A stretch of DNA of 64,000 bases from Petunia secreta (Eukaryota; Streptophyta; Magnoliopsida; Solanales; Solanaceae). The notes under the pieces are model-generated. The model was not told the DNA's origin. It did not search any database and saw nothing but the letters and a program-made list of their open reading frames with translations. A program made the translations under genes and the position numbers. The first letter of the stretch is position 1, and each line of letters begins with the position of its first letter. Shown piece by piece: positions 23,087-36,118 of this stretch. The stretch lies in contig JARKIP010000065.1 in the NCBI GenBank assembly GCA_029990175.1, positions 29,056,501 to 29,120,500 on the forward strand. Reading direction: 5' to 3'.

Positions 23087-26000
23087 CTTATTTCAGATTT
23101 GATCCAGAATTCATAACACGCTATTTTGTATATATATACCTACTTAGCTTTTCATTTCAGATCTGGATCCATAGTCGCAACTGTCAAATTGTGACATTTA
23201 ATTTCATTATCATCGTTATTTATGATCTGTTCATTTTTTTATTTTTTCTTTTTTGAGAGAAAAATTGTCTAACGCTTTCTAATAATCAAATATCCTTTTG
23301 TATACAAGCAAGATTCAAGATGGAAAGAGGAGTGGCCTGGGTCAACATCTTAATGAACCAAACCTGGGCCTTAAACAAGGTTCAAACCCATACAACTCCA
23401 TAAGCCCAAAATATATTATTTGTGGTGGTTTAGCAGACAAACAAGCACATGAACAAACAAATGTAATTTAAAGTGAGTCTAAACAGGATCATGATTCTTG
23501 GGCCTCTAGATGGCTTGATACATATGAAAATACATTCAAGATTTAAGAGGAATACCTAGTAAGCAACAATAACAGCAAGGTCTCCTCGAGATAAAACACC
23601 AAACGAACTAGACAGCTACAACAACAACCAACTAGCAAACCAAAGACTTCTTAACACCCTTAACAAGCAGAATAAGCTCATACATTAGACCTCTCCTTCT
23701 TCCCTTTTCAACTCTTTCTTTTTTTCCTTTTCTTATAATTTTCACTGTTTTTTTTTTAACTCTCATATCTCTTTTTTTTTAGAGTTGTTGAGGAGTAAAT
23801 GTTTGTATTCAATTTGTGTAATCTGTTGTCTTTATAGTTGAAGAACTACACCATCTCTCTCCACTCCAAAGCCCCCAAACATTTAAATCTTTGTCCCCAA
23901 AAGTAAGACTAGTATGTTGAGGTCTTAATGCCAACAAACATGCTTGCACAAGACAACAAGGAGTGGCAGAGAGAAGCCTGTTGTCCAGCTGATTTTCTTG
24001 TACCTTCTTTGACTTTTAAGATTCCTTTTTTTTCAATTTTTTCAGATTTAACCAAATGGGCTCGGGTCTTCCCAAGCCCAACTCCTAGACTCACTAACTT
24101 ATAGTCCTAGCTACCCTTTAGCCCAATTTGCTGACCCAAAATATATCAAACCCATCAGACAATACACAACCTAAATTAATCACTTAACTAAACAGCTTGT
24201 GACTAAACTTAACACTAAACATATAGAAATTGACATGCTCGTTGGATAACTTCAGCGTACTAACAGACATACATATACAACTTTAATGCTAAGCATTTTA
24301 GCCTCTCTTGATTCAATTCCTTCATTACCCTAAATTCAGGCTTTACAATAATACTAAACCATCCTAATCTCTCTTTACTTAAAGAGAAACAAACAAACGA
24401 CATTAGTTAGATGCTTGAACAAAGGAAAACAAACCACAATTCTTAAAAAAATAAGTAAACTACAATAATCAGGACAAACATATTCAGACAGTTCCTTATA
24501 CTTTGTGAACGCTGGCCAACCAAGTGCGAACACACAAACAACTAAGAAACATTTTCCTTCCTTACTATTCAGAACAAAAACAGAGCTAAACACTAGTTAA
24601 AGTAAACGAACCACAATCTGCATTAGAGAGAAAGCATTAGCAAGTTGGACAGGCTCATGATTTGAAGCTTCAACAAATTTGGTATATATGAACAGGCAGA
24701 CATACATAAGAATTCATGCCAAACTCCGACTAACACAATTTTTAAAGCTAAACATCAACCGATAGGAACGTAACACTTTCATGCTTATTGAAGGACAACT
24801 TGATAATGCTTCAAACTTAGAGAGATTCATACTACGCAAACACACATAGTATTCTACTATACACAAGATTATCTTAATTGATCAGTCAGCTAACTAAAAT
24901 CAAAGAAATAGAGCACAAAGGATCACCAATATCCTCGCCACTGCCTCGCCTTGAACCATCGGACCAACTGCGATGCCTCGCTAATCGTTAACGCTGCTGC
25001 ATCATCATCACTGTCATCAACACCATAGCTATCGCATCCTCTCCACTGCCCTATCGTTGTATTGCTACTGAAACAATGTATCTGCAGCCTCGCCTCAACC
25101 TCACCAATCGCAACATTATCATTTTCGTAGCACAGTCGAAAAATACCACCTCACTGTCGCGGCTTCTCCTCTACTATGCCCTCACGAACACAAACCAACA
25201 GCTTCAACAAGTTTCAATCATAGCATCGAGCCTAATGGAACAGTTCCTAGGCCGAAACGATAGCCACAACACCAAGCCATCATCACGTAGCCACTTCTGC
25301 TTCGGGTCGTCAACAGCCGCATTCGGTCCCCACAAACAAACAATAAAAGCCAAATCCAAACCACGACACCATTACTGCAGGCAACAAATCACTGCTTCCA
25401 ATCGCACACCAACTACATCTCCATCAGTACTCCCTTATATTCGCGTGTCACAACCACTGCTTTCTCTTGTTCTAACTGAAATGACCCTATTTGTGGTCAT
25501 TTCAATTAGAAAAACAAAAGGAAGAGTCTAAGGGGATTCGGGGTAAACGAGTTCGGGTCGGGGAAGATGATGAGAAAACAAACCTATATATACCAAAGTC
25601 ACCGGAAAAGTTGTGCACCGTCTTTTGAAATCCCGATCTTCGCCAAATCCGTGTGAGTTTGAAAAAACCATCACGGGGAATGAATAGAGGGTGTCGAGGC
25701 GCACCTAGGAATGTATTTTTTGTGATTTTCTGGCGGCAGACGACGATGGCGCCGCCGGCAGTGGCGATCGTGTGGCCATTTCTAATTTTGCAAGGTTTTG
25801 CTCTGATTTGGGGTTTTGGGGAAAAAATTAACAAAAATAGCAAACAAAAGCTTTTATACAGAGGACTTGGGTCGGGTCACGTTTGGGGTTTGGGCTTACT
25901 CACAAGGAAGCGGATTGCGCTAGGCATCTCTTACTTTTCTGATTTACATTAGCCCAATTTGACAATTTTAATTAGTCTAAAACCAAATGTCTAATGCCTA

Positions 26001-26229
26001 CTTAATTATACAAAATTTTTATTGATTATTAAAATAAAAGCATGTCAAACCCACAAAATATCAAATTAACACTAACCACATATTTGTATTTTCTTAATAA
26101 TATTTTCATATTTCCGACTAACTAACTAAATAATCTAGTTAAAAATAGAAAAAGAAATTCAGAAATTTGACAGAGCAACATAAACTATTAGAGCGAATTT
26201 GATTTTGGTGTCAAAATTAGTTGATTACA
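21167..26229 (-). repeat. 5' LTR of the minus Ogre-like element (5063 bp, with internal duplication)
   Basis: It starts on minus with TGTAATCAACTAATTTTGAC at 26229 and ends ...GGGGTGTGACA at 21167. The plus copy's LTR is 3846 bp. Most of the extra length is a 966-bp tandem duplication. A TATA-type box (TATAAAAG on minus) is at 25851-25858. It is preceded by CCCGACCCAAGTCC, matching CCCGGCCCACTCATCC before the TATA of the plus LTR. Short open frames inside the LTR are not called. Confidence 0.83.
25851..25858 (-). promoter_or_regulatory. Candidate TATA box of the minus Ogre-like LTR
   Basis: TATAAAAG lies on minus about 375 bases into the LTR. The position and the preceding C-rich context are shared with TATAAAAAA at 55909-55917 in the plus copy. 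Confidence 0.5.
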
Positions 26230-27819
26230 GACATTAATACTAAAATAAAGGTAAAGCACGACCATAAATTCATTGTAACACAAGATTCTTAACCAAATGA
26301 TGATTTGTACAAACTATTAAGTAAATAAATTTGCAAATCGTTCCCATTCAACTGGAGACTCCTTAAGCAAACTTTTTCTCTTATAAACACGACTTGAGCT
26401 ATCAGATTTTTCTATAATGAACTAAAAGCTCAAATAATTAGACAAATCCTATGAAACCTTTAAAAGAAACTTTTACTCTTGATTATCCATGTCTCAAAGG
26501 TACCCACTTTGACTGCAAACTCATGCAATAAAATATCAGTATACAATCCTATGCAACGATGGACTCTTATAGATAAATAATCCAAATATTATCAAACATA
26601 GAAAGATTTTCTGTCAACCATTAAAGTCGATTGAAACATTAACACAACATAAATATTCTTTATAGTGTTAACTTTGTCAGATCTAAAAGCTCAAAAGCCT
26701 CCAAAACCTAAAACCAAAGAACAAGGATCAAACAATACCATGTTCAGAACATAAAGAAATCAAAGCACAAATAGCACCAAGAAATAAATGAGATTAAATT
26801 AATATTGGCGAAGACTTAAGCAATAATAACATAAATATCTAGCTAATAGTTATGGGCAAATTGAAAATACCAGAAACAGAATCCAAAACAAAGAGTTTAT
26901 ACAAATTTATGCAACCATCTATGATAGCTAATCCACAGTTAAAAAAAAAAATAAAGCAATAAGTAGACCTCCAAGCCAAATACAAATCTATCAATGTTGC
27001 CATCAAAATACACGTACCAGAATTTCTTTTGATCATCCAAGTCCCTATTATTATGAAAAGTTGGGTCCAAATTTATATTAAAGAATGTGAACTGTAACAA
27101 TAAATCAATAAGTATCATTCAGATTTTCAAACTGTCGAAAATACCTCTATTCATCATTTGAATAAATAAGAATGATTCAGCGCAACTGTATTAGAAACAT
27201 GTATAATGGAAACATATAAAATGTTTTCAATTAAGTGGAAAGTGCGTCTATGAATTACCAATCAATGTATAAGATAAGGTACAAAACATAACAAGAAGTT
27301 TACCTTTCTTTTGAAGTTTCAATCCCTACAACCGAATCTCTTAACTAATCAAGTGTATAATACAATAACACAACTTTATATTGAAGGACTATCAAAAGTA
27401 TTTCTCAAATATAATTATCAATATACCTGTGTATATACCTGATCTTCAAGTTCATGACTCAAAAAGATCATGCTCTTGTTAGTCACCATCTTCTCTATTT
27501 GCTGCAAAACAAATACAACAATCAATCTACAAAATTAATATGATCCCTAATAGATACATTCATGCTGGAAGACAACAATATTCTTTCATAATACTAACAC
27601 AGACATCCATGCAAATCTATTTTGGTTAGATTTAAAAGGATAGTAGGATAGAGTATTTTAAAGAAAAAAGAAGTTGGAATTCTTTTGGTATTAGAAGTCT
27701 AATGAATCTGTATTGGCTGTTGATGCTACAAAGATTTTCAATGGCATTAGAAGTCTATGTTAGATTTTCTATCTTTAATAATGAAAATTATAAAATTATT
27801 AAAATTACAATTTTATCTA
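26230..27819. other. AT-rich spacer, no gene seen
   Basis: No supported coding region, RNA gene or bounded element. The longest open frame (26839-27036 on minus) shows no recognisable domain. Confidence 0.5.
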
Positions 27820-27905
27820 GCATGAAATGCACTTACAAAGGGTAAAAGAAAGCGAATGACATTTCACTAATGTCTTCTTGGTCTTAGGATACTAATACTA
27901 GTATA
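27820..27905 (-). mobile_element. Helitron-like 5' end fragment
   Basis: On minus this contains AGACATTAGTGAAATGTCATTCGC, nearly identical to bases 24-47 of the Helitron-like element starting at 29008. No matching 3' end was found to its left. It is followed by a GATA microsatellite (27903-27935) and (TTTGAA)n at 27977-28016. Confidence 0.45.
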
Positions 27906-28650
27906 GATAGATAGATAAATAAATAGATAGATCTTATAGAGATATCATATAACAAACAAAGAGGTATTTATCTTTTTATTTGAATTTGAATTTGAATTTG
28001 AATTTAAATTTGAATCACACATCATTACAAATATTGTCTTAGTATCCTATTCTAGATATTGTCTAAAGTGTTCTTTCCTTTTATATATAGATATATAGAA
28101 GGCGAGAATATATATAGAATGCGAGATTCTCGCCACCATTTTGTTGCGTTGCGAGGTCTGCTACTTTTGAAATGTTTAAAGTGCCCCTATTTTGTTGATT
28201 AAATTAGTGTGCAAGCTTAAGTAATTAATTCTTAAAAGTTGCCTATTTAGGAATATTCCCCAATTGGAAACTACCACTACTAATTTTGATACATTTACAA
28301 ATATAGGACACCTGTGGCGGAAGTGCAGAAATAGCCATTTCTGACCGGTTATTACAGTTTAAGCCATTTTTTAATATTATTTATCTTTTAGCCACTTTTA
28401 GGAACTTCACATCTTTGCGTCTTATCTTCAAACCAAATTCAACTTTAGACCTTTTATGCGTAACTTCAAGCCTGAAGATCTGAAGTTCAACTTCGGACCA
28501 TTAAAGTTAGACATGAGAAGTTTGAAGTTCAGTAAAGTAGCTAAAAACTAAATATTTTTAAAAATTGGTTAAAAAATAAATATCATAGGAAAAGTGGTCC
28601 CTAATGAAATTTTTACCATCTGCGGCATTCTCTGGTGCTTTTGTCTCTCG

Positions 28651-28805
28651 AGAACAGTTTAATTTATAACTCCAATTGCCAGAAGACACTAGAAGCTCCT
28701 GACCAATCACCAGGAACTCAGTAAAAAAAGTCCTTGGTTAGGCTGATCATTTGCCACAAGTTATGGCAACTTTTTACGATTGGAATTATAAATTAAATAA
28801 TTCTC
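28651..28805. repeat. Inverted repeat with about 100-bp loop
   Basis: AGAACAGTTTAATTTATAACTCC at the left is complementary, with a few mismatches, to GGAATTATAAATTAAATAATTCTCT at the right. It may be a small MITE or a degraded hairpin. No target duplication was identified. Confidence 0.5.
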
Positions 28806-29007
28806 TTATACGTGTTTGAGTGACGCGACACAAAGCCACTGTATGCTAAGCCCTCATATGGGCCCAAAGCAATTGCTTTGCTGTCTTATTTGTAGGAGTA
28901 GGTTCTTTTTTGCGCGTTGTTTAAGGTTTCTTTGTGTACTTAAATTTGTAGATAATAGCCTCGATTTTCAAGTTTCGACTAATCTATATTTATATCTATA
29001 TATCTTA

Positions 29008-31772
29008 TCTATATTATTATAAAAGCACGAAGACCTTAGTGAAATGTCATTCGCCTTTTTTACCTTTCGCAAGTGTTTTTAAGTTGGATAAATATGTAAT
29101 TTTGATTTAATTACATAATTAATATTGAATAATATTTAATGTTGCCATTTCACATCAAATTCAGTGGGACTAATTATAGTACATTTTAAATTGATTTTCC
29201 GTGTTTTCTATCCTTGAACCAATACAATCAGATCTCCCATGATATTTCCATATGTGACAAGCGTATATAATTTCTCTTTTTATATATTTTTTTTAAGTAT
29301 ATACTTTTTAGGTTAGTTATCGTGAGTCCAAGTTAACATCTAATACTAATCTATTTTCTGTTAAGGTAATATATACTATTATTTTCCATATTCGTTTAAT
29401 ATTCTTTTTTAGGTTAGTCATTATAGAGTCCAAGTTGAAACCCAACACTAATTCCAGACACACGGTAGAATAACATTTATAAACTCTACTGTGGGAATTG
29501 GGATGGTGACTTGGTCATAAACATGCAAATATGATTTTGCAGTGTTGAATATCTACAAGCAGTTTCTCAAGCAATAAGGTAAGTTTCACCGTTCTTTGTT
29601 CCGTTCTTCTTTGGCTTTCTATTGGGTATATACTAATATTGTTTTGCATATTGTGTTATGTAGTATATAGTAGTTTTTTTTTTGTCAAATTCAGTTTCTT
29701 TTGTTAACTTTTATGAATCTGGAGAACATCTGAGACAACATAGAAGCAAGAATTTCATTTTTGAATATCAACGAGTAGTTTCTCAACCAATAAGGTAAGT
29801 TTCCTTATTCTTTGTTCTTTTTTTAAATCTATTTGGTGTATCTGTATTATTGCATTGTTTTAAAATTCTAGATCGGTTGAACTTTTGCTTCATATAGAAT
29901 GAGCACTTTTAATTATTATTTTTTGAGTTATGGTTTGTGCAAGTTTTGTACAAATGAATTTAATTAGTTCTTTTTTTTTTTTTGGCCTAACGCAAAGATT
30001 TATTTTGTCATGGTACCATTTTCAATAGTGTTTTCGGCAGAAGCCTCGATTATGTATTAGTAATAATTTGCATATGCAGTTAGAGATCAGACATAGACAG
30101 TGGTACAAAGCTATGTATACATAGCTGAGGTTTGTCTTCCCTTTTCGTGCTTTATTTTTTTCATTTTATATGTTTAATTTCATGTACCTTTGTGATTTGG
30201 ATAGACCATGCGTAGGCAATAGCTTTGTTTGTTCATATAAGTACAACTTTGATGGTATTCCTTTCAAATTTATGGTACTGGCATCCTTGAATAAGGACTA
30301 CAACCATTTAATTTAGTGGTGATGATTTATGTCTTTAATTTTATTGTGAGAGTTTAAACTTTCCAAGGTTTTGCTCTCACTTATTTTTTATAATCATAGG
30401 ACTTAAGTTCTAATCATCATTATTGGAATTTTATAATAAGGTAAAACAGATAGAGAGATTTGGTAATTAGATGCAATTAACAATGATGGCTCGAGATTAA
30501 TGGTGCTTTTTGCACAGATATAGTGAACCAGTCAGTGCCTTTTAAATTAGAGTGGATACAGATCCCTAAACAAGGTTAACGTTTATCTTTTGCAGAAGTT
30601 TTGCAATTTATTTATTTTTATTTCATCAAACACGATGTTTGAATATTATGTATTATTTTGAAATAGTTTGTTCTCAATAATCGTAGTGCATAGTTGTTCA
30701 AATCCTAACTAAAAGCTTATCCATGTTTGACTAGATTGCACTCTTTTACGAACCCAGGTAGATTTAATTTTTTGAGAAAATTAAGTATTACCCTGTGGAG
30801 TGCTTTGTCCATATGAATGCATTAAGAGGCGACATAAAATTATGTTTTCATTAGAGGTACGCATTTTTAATTATTCATTGTTTAGCTTATATTCACTAGC
30901 TTGAAATCGTAGTTTCAGGTAAATTAAATCCGTTACTAGCTCATGATGCAGTGATTTTCACTATATAATAACAATTGATGCCTTAAAACTTTAGGGTCTG
31001 AATATGATTCTGATTACAATTTTAAGCTGTTGTTGTGTAGTCCTTTGTATGAACAAACATTTACGTTCTCGTTTGGAAACTTTAAGTTAAAAAGTATGAA
31101 TTTAAATAGGAATGATTTAATTTAAAGTTTTGTGCTCAAGAAAGGAACTGGAAATAGTCCTACCATGATGGTTTATGGAGGCGAATTTATTGATTCCTCT
31201 AAATATAGGAAATTCAAAATTAGAATGACTTTGAACCATTCTTATGGTGGAGTTATATGCAGTACTATATACGAGAGGAGTATACTGTTTGGTACGTCGG
31301 TATATTCTTCTACTTGTAAGATATGATTGAGAATTCTTTTATTGCAAAAGATTGTTAGATGGAACTTCTTGCTATTTATAGAATAACATAGCATGTATGG
31401 ATCTGCTTGGTATAATTTTGTTGTCATGACGACGAGAAGGATGAAATTATAAAGGATAAGGATCCATCAAATAGCATCCCTTCCAACAAATAACATCCCT
31501 TCTACTTTCCATTACTTCCGACCAATTTAACTGTTTACACTCAGTGATATTAGTACGATAATTGATTGAAAGATGCATGTAAAAACAATGTTACTTCTTT
31601 TTTTTCCTTTTTATGATCATATATGCATCTTTTTATTTCTTAAAAAAAGACATCTTTCGTGGTGTGGTTAATATTTACTTGCAGTATTTTCATATGAAAA
31701 TACCATCTTGACATATAACATTTTAAATTTTTGCGTCAGATGACACGTGCAACACACGTACACCAATACTAG
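29008..31772 (+). mobile_element. Helitron-like element 1, non-autonomous
   Basis: The 5' end is TCTATATTATTATAAAAGCACG with A before it (29007). The 3' end is a short hairpin (ACGTGCAACACACGT) followed 9 bases later by CTAG, then T (31773). The TC start, CTAG end after a hairpin, and insertion between A and T fit Helitrons. No Rep or helicase domain is seen. Inside, TTTCTCAA(G/C)CAATAAGGTAAGTTT occurs twice (near 29562 and 29780), an internal duplication. Confidence 0.75.
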
Positions 31773-33436
31773 TATTATTATAAAAGCATGAAAGCCTTAG
31801 TGAAATGTCATCCGACTTTTCTATCCTTTAAAAATTAATTTTACATTAGACGAAATCGTAATTTAATTATTCTCCTAGGATTAAGGACAAAGTTTTGTAT
31901 ATTAAATAATTTCCTTATTTGCACTAGGTAAGAACTACTAAAACTACATAAAAGTTTTACGGCCTAATAACATATTTAAGTTTGTAACGAACTCTGAAGT
32001 CTCTTACTATTCAAAAAGAGTTTCAATTCTACAAAACTTCTTCCTCTTCTCAACTAGCATAGTTTATAGATGTTTGGAAGCCCAAAAGTTTAGTAAGTTT
32101 TCACTTCCTTCTGATTATTGAAATCCTTCATTTTTTTTTCTAATGTCAATTTGTTTTGCTTTGTGGTGTATTTGTTTTTCATTATTTGTTTATGTTTCTA
32201 ATTTGAAGGGTAAGCATGATATATGGTTGTTGTTTTCTTATGACCTTATTCCGTCTTCTAACTTTTTCAGTTCCTTCTTTTAAGCCCTGATGTTTATTTT
32301 GTTTGTGCTTATGCCAAATTCGTGGAAGCCAACATATGCTTATGTAAGTTCTTACCATATTTTCTTTGTATTTTTTTTTTCTTCCCTAGAAATCATGAGT
32401 GCCTACTTCTCATATTTTAGGGAAGGAGGAATAGTGGCCAGATTAACATATTCAAAACATATGTAAGTTCTTATCATTTTTTATTTATTTATTTATTTTT
32501 CTTTCGTAGAAATTATGGGTATCTACTTCTCATATTTTAGGGAAGGAGGAATAGTGGAAAATTTTCAAACTTGTAATGCAATTGCTCATAGTCCGAACTA
32601 TTCTTAAGTTGTTTGCTCATTCTTAGTTTGATTAACTAAAGTTACTTGAATATATGTAGCCAACTTAGTTTCTTACATAATACTACTTTCTAATGAAATT
32701 CTTTATGTAGTATGTGGGAAAACCACGTCCCGAGAAGGGTAGACCATTGGTCAAAAAACTGAAATTAAATTGTAGATTTAGAAGAAACACAAGAGTTACT
32801 TGAATACAAACTAAAGATGCACAACTAAAGAACCCATTTGGGTGAGCTTATTTTAAGCAGCTTGTAAGTCACTTTTTGAACTTGTTATTTTTTATTTTTT
32901 TGGGCATATAAGCTCGCCCAAATAGTCTCAAAGTTTCTCCAAACAATAATTGGTGCATGCATGTCACAACTTCCTTATTTTCTCATGTCTTCAAGAATCA
33001 GTGATTATCAATTCAAAATCTAAAACTCGGACCTATAAATGTAGATCCTTTTGGAACTCATACAGAAAAAAAGAAGGCAAAGTTAGACAACAAGGAAATC
33101 AACATTTATCGTTTTAATGAGCAGCATATAATTTGTTTGATTTCTATTTAATGATTCGAACATATCATTTGAATACTATTCATGTAATTTTGAAAGAAAA
33201 AAATATTTATATGGGTGTATGCGCGTACCCATAGACTTCTTTCCAGAGTCTAAACTTTTACACCATTGCTATTTGATCAAGCTTGTTGTTTTTGTAAAGT
33301 CTCCTAGATCATCTCCAAGAACGTGCAATTTCTTTTTATTTATTTCTTATACACAATGTTCACTAATATTATGTCATATTCTGAAAATTTTGTATTGACG
33401 TGAGTTACACGTGCAACACGCGTATTCAGAGACTCG
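31773..33436 (+). mobile_element. Helitron-like element 2, directly downstream of element 1
   Basis: It opens TATTATTATAAAAGCATGAAAGCC, then TTAGTGAAATGTCATCCG, the same 5' region as element 1. It ends with ACACGTGCAACACGCGT followed by a degenerate terminus (CTCG at 33433-33436). Its first bases are missing, as expected if element 1 inserted into its 5' tip. There are internal repeats of TACTTCTCATATTTTAGGGAAGGAGGAATAG near 32403 and 32523. No protein domain is seen. Confidence 0.65.
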
Positions 33437-34092
33437 TTTATTAAAAATTGCGAACAAGTTTATTACAGATAGATTTGTTGAACTCTATTGCTCAGAAGTA
33501 TTTGTCATAAGTTGGACCATTAAAGCTTAAAATGAAGTTTTAACGGTCGAAAGTAGTACTCTCTCTGTCCCAATTTATGTGACGCTATTTCCTTTTTAGT
33601 CTATCTAAAAAGGAATGTCTTCTTTTAAAAATAGTTTGTCTTTATGAAATTATTTCCACCCACACAAATTTTTATGGCTTATTTTAAAGGGGGATTTACA
33701 AAAATACACGTACATCCTATTTTATTTACATGACTCTACCCATTACATTTATACTCATAACTTATTTACACTCTATACCCATTAGCTAATTACCTTCTTA
33801 TTTTGAGGCATAAAACAAGGAACTCAAGTTCCTCTCTCTCCTCATATCTTGTATTCTTTTTCTCTCATTTTTTTTGTCATTCTTTTGTTATTCTTTTCTC
33901 CTTCACTGCTTTCACTATTTTGTTTTTTTTTTCCTTTTTCTATTTTTTATTCTTTTTTCTTTCTATTTTCTTTCTTTTTTCTTTCTCCTGTTTCTAGCAC
34001 TATTCATGTCTCCCCATTTTTTTATATTTTTATTTATTTTTTTCGTAATCTTATTATACTCATTTTTTAAAATTTTTTTTCTTTCTCCAAAA

Positions 34093-35510
34093 AGGCATAC
34101 TTTGTTCACAAACACAAAAATTGAAATATTTTATTTGCTCGATAGTATCTCACACTTTTATCCAAACATAAAACGGTATACAAAAAGAGTATATGATATA
34201 CAAAAAAGGTATACTTCTTTAAAAATAATAAAAATTAAAATATTTAAGTGCTCTGAAAAATCACGCACTTCAATCCGAACATAACAAGGTATACTGAAAG
34301 AGTATACAGTATACCGAAAAGGTATACTTTATTCAAAATAATAAAAACTGAAATATTTATTCGCTCGGTAGCATCGCACACTTGGATCTAAATACAAAAG
34401 GGCATACCAGAGTATACAGTATACCAAAAGTGTATACTTTATTCAAAACAACAAAAACTGAAATATTTATTCGCTCGGTAGCATCGTACACTTGGAGCCA
34501 AACACAAAAAGGTATACCAGAAGATGAATACAGTATACCAAAAAGGTATACTATGTTCAAAACAACAAAAACTGAAATATTTATTCGCTCGGTAGCATCG
34601 CACACTTGGATCCAAACACAAAAGAATATACCAGAAGAGTACACAATATATCAAAAATGTATACTTTGTTCAAAACAACAAAAATCAAAATATTTATTCG
34701 CTCGGTAGCATCACACACTTGGAGCCAAATACAAAGGGTATACCAGAAGAGTATACAGTATAACAAAAGGGTATACTTTGTTCAAAACAACAAAAACTGA
34801 AATATTTATTTGCTCGGTAGCATCGCACACTTGAATTCAAATACAAAAGGGTATACCAGAAGTGTATACAGTATACTAAAAAGGTATACTTTGTTCAAAA
34901 ATAACAAAACGGTAGCATCGCACACTTGAATTCAAACACAAAATGGTATACCAGAAGAGTATACAGTATACCAAAAGGGTATGCTTTGTTCAAAAATAAT
35001 AAAAATTGAAATATTTATTCGCTCGGTAGCATCGCACACTTGGATCCAAACACAAAAGGGTATACCAGAAGAGTAAAATATACCAAAAGGGTATACTTTG
35101 TTAAAAATAACAAAAACTGAAATATTTATTCGCTCGGTAGCATCGCACACTTGGATCCAAACACAAAAGAGTATACCATAAGATGTATACAGTATACCGA
35201 AAGGGTATACTTTGTTCAAAACAACAAAAACTGAAATATTTATTCGCTCGGTAGCATCGCACACTTGGATCCAAACACAAAAGGATATACCAGAAGAGTA
35301 TACAGTATAACAAAATGGTATACCTTGTCCAAAACAACAAAAATTAAAATATTTATTCGCTCGGTAGTACCGCACACTTGGATCAAATAAAATAAACTTG
35401 TTCAAAAAATAAAATAACCATTTATTATACAGCATCTCATATTTCGATGCAAACACAATAAAGGTATACAAAAAGAGTATACGATTTATCAAAAAGGTAT
35501 ATCGTATTTA
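34093..35510. repeat. Tandem array of about 113-bp units rich in GTATAC
   Basis: TATTCGCTCGGTAGCATCGCACAC-type words recur near 34369, 34469, 34582, 34696, 34808, 35017, 35128, 35242 and 35355. One unit near 34910 is partly deleted, and worn units lie at both ends, for about 12 in all. Each unit carries GGTATACC plus two or three further GTATAC palindromes. Long open frames across the array on minus (34357-34644, 34932-35492) follow from the period and are not genes. Confidence 0.93.
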
Positions 35511-35869
35511 AAATAAAATAAAATTTAAAATATCCATTTGTGTGGTATACTGAAAAGTTATATAGTGGTACTGAGACTTAGTGTATTAGTATACCAGTAA
35601 GGTATACTGTGTACTACAAAAGTATACATTAAAAATGTGAAAAGAAAAATCTTTAAATAGGTAACTCATTTGGAAGCTAAGTAGAATGTAATAAGCTCTT
35701 TAAGTGTGATTAAATCTTATTTAATATGTACAAATAGCTTATAGTTGCATCTTTAAGAGACATTGATTATTAATAGCATATACTTTTATATATTTGGGTC
35801 TCATTGTGTTATAGAATTTAGTAAATGTCTCCCCTTTAAATATTATTTTTTTTAAAAAAAATAAAATTA

Positions 35870-36118
35870 CTTAGCCACGGTTGAACACTGATTAATATAA
35901 AAGTAGTAAAATATAAAAATCAAATTAGCCACGGGTCTTACGTGGCAAATATTTATTGGATCTTTAAATCTGCAACTTGTTAGCCACGGTTCCAGTAGCC
36001 ACGTTTGACCGTGGCTAAAATAAGTCGTTAGCTACGGTAAAATCGTGGCTAACTGATGTAGATAGCCCCGGTCAATTAGCTACGGTTTGACCGTGGCAAA
36101 AGCCGAACTTTTGTAGTG
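35870..36118. repeat. TTAGCCACGG subterminal-type repeats with CACTACAAAA end
   Basis: TTAGCCACGG, TAGCCACG, TTAGCTACGG and their reverse CCGTGGC(T/A)AA recur at least nine times. The block ends at 36118 with the complement of CACTACAAAAGTTCGGC. Clustered subterminal repeats and a CACTA terminus suggest one end of a CACTA element. No opposite end was found, so this may be an end fragment carried inside the 2.5 kb element. Confidence 0.5.

Larger units (their letters stand above)
18144..26229 (-). mobile_element. Ogre-like LTR retrotransposon, 5' part (minus copy)
   Basis: In element order it has a 5' LTR (26229 down to 21167), a primer-binding site (21162-21145), a leader (21144-19650) and ORF1 (from 19649). 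ORF1 is split by the 18 kb insertion and resumes at 75-1. LTR start, LTR end, primer site, leader and ORF1 all match the plus-strand copy at 55659-64000, so both are one family. The LTR starts share TGTAATC-A/C-ACTAATTTTGAC, 19 of 20 bases. Gag, pol and the 3' LTR are outside the window. Confidence 0.85.

Noticed and set aside
25076..25952. Open frames of 99-151 codons on both strands near the minus Ogre TATA box
   Set aside because: They lie in the GC-richer transcribed leader of the LTR. The equivalent stretch of the plus LTR (55975-56448) does not conserve the peptide.
33803..34284. Phe/Ser-rich open frames of 64-136 codons on plus
   Set aside because: They arise from a pyrimidine-rich low-complexity stretch inside the 2.5 kb element, in overlapping frames.
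34357..35492. Long minus-strand open frames with repeated Cys/Trp/Phe-rich units
   Set aside because: They are translations of the 113-bp tandem array. The period and lack of stops produce repeated peptides with no domain.
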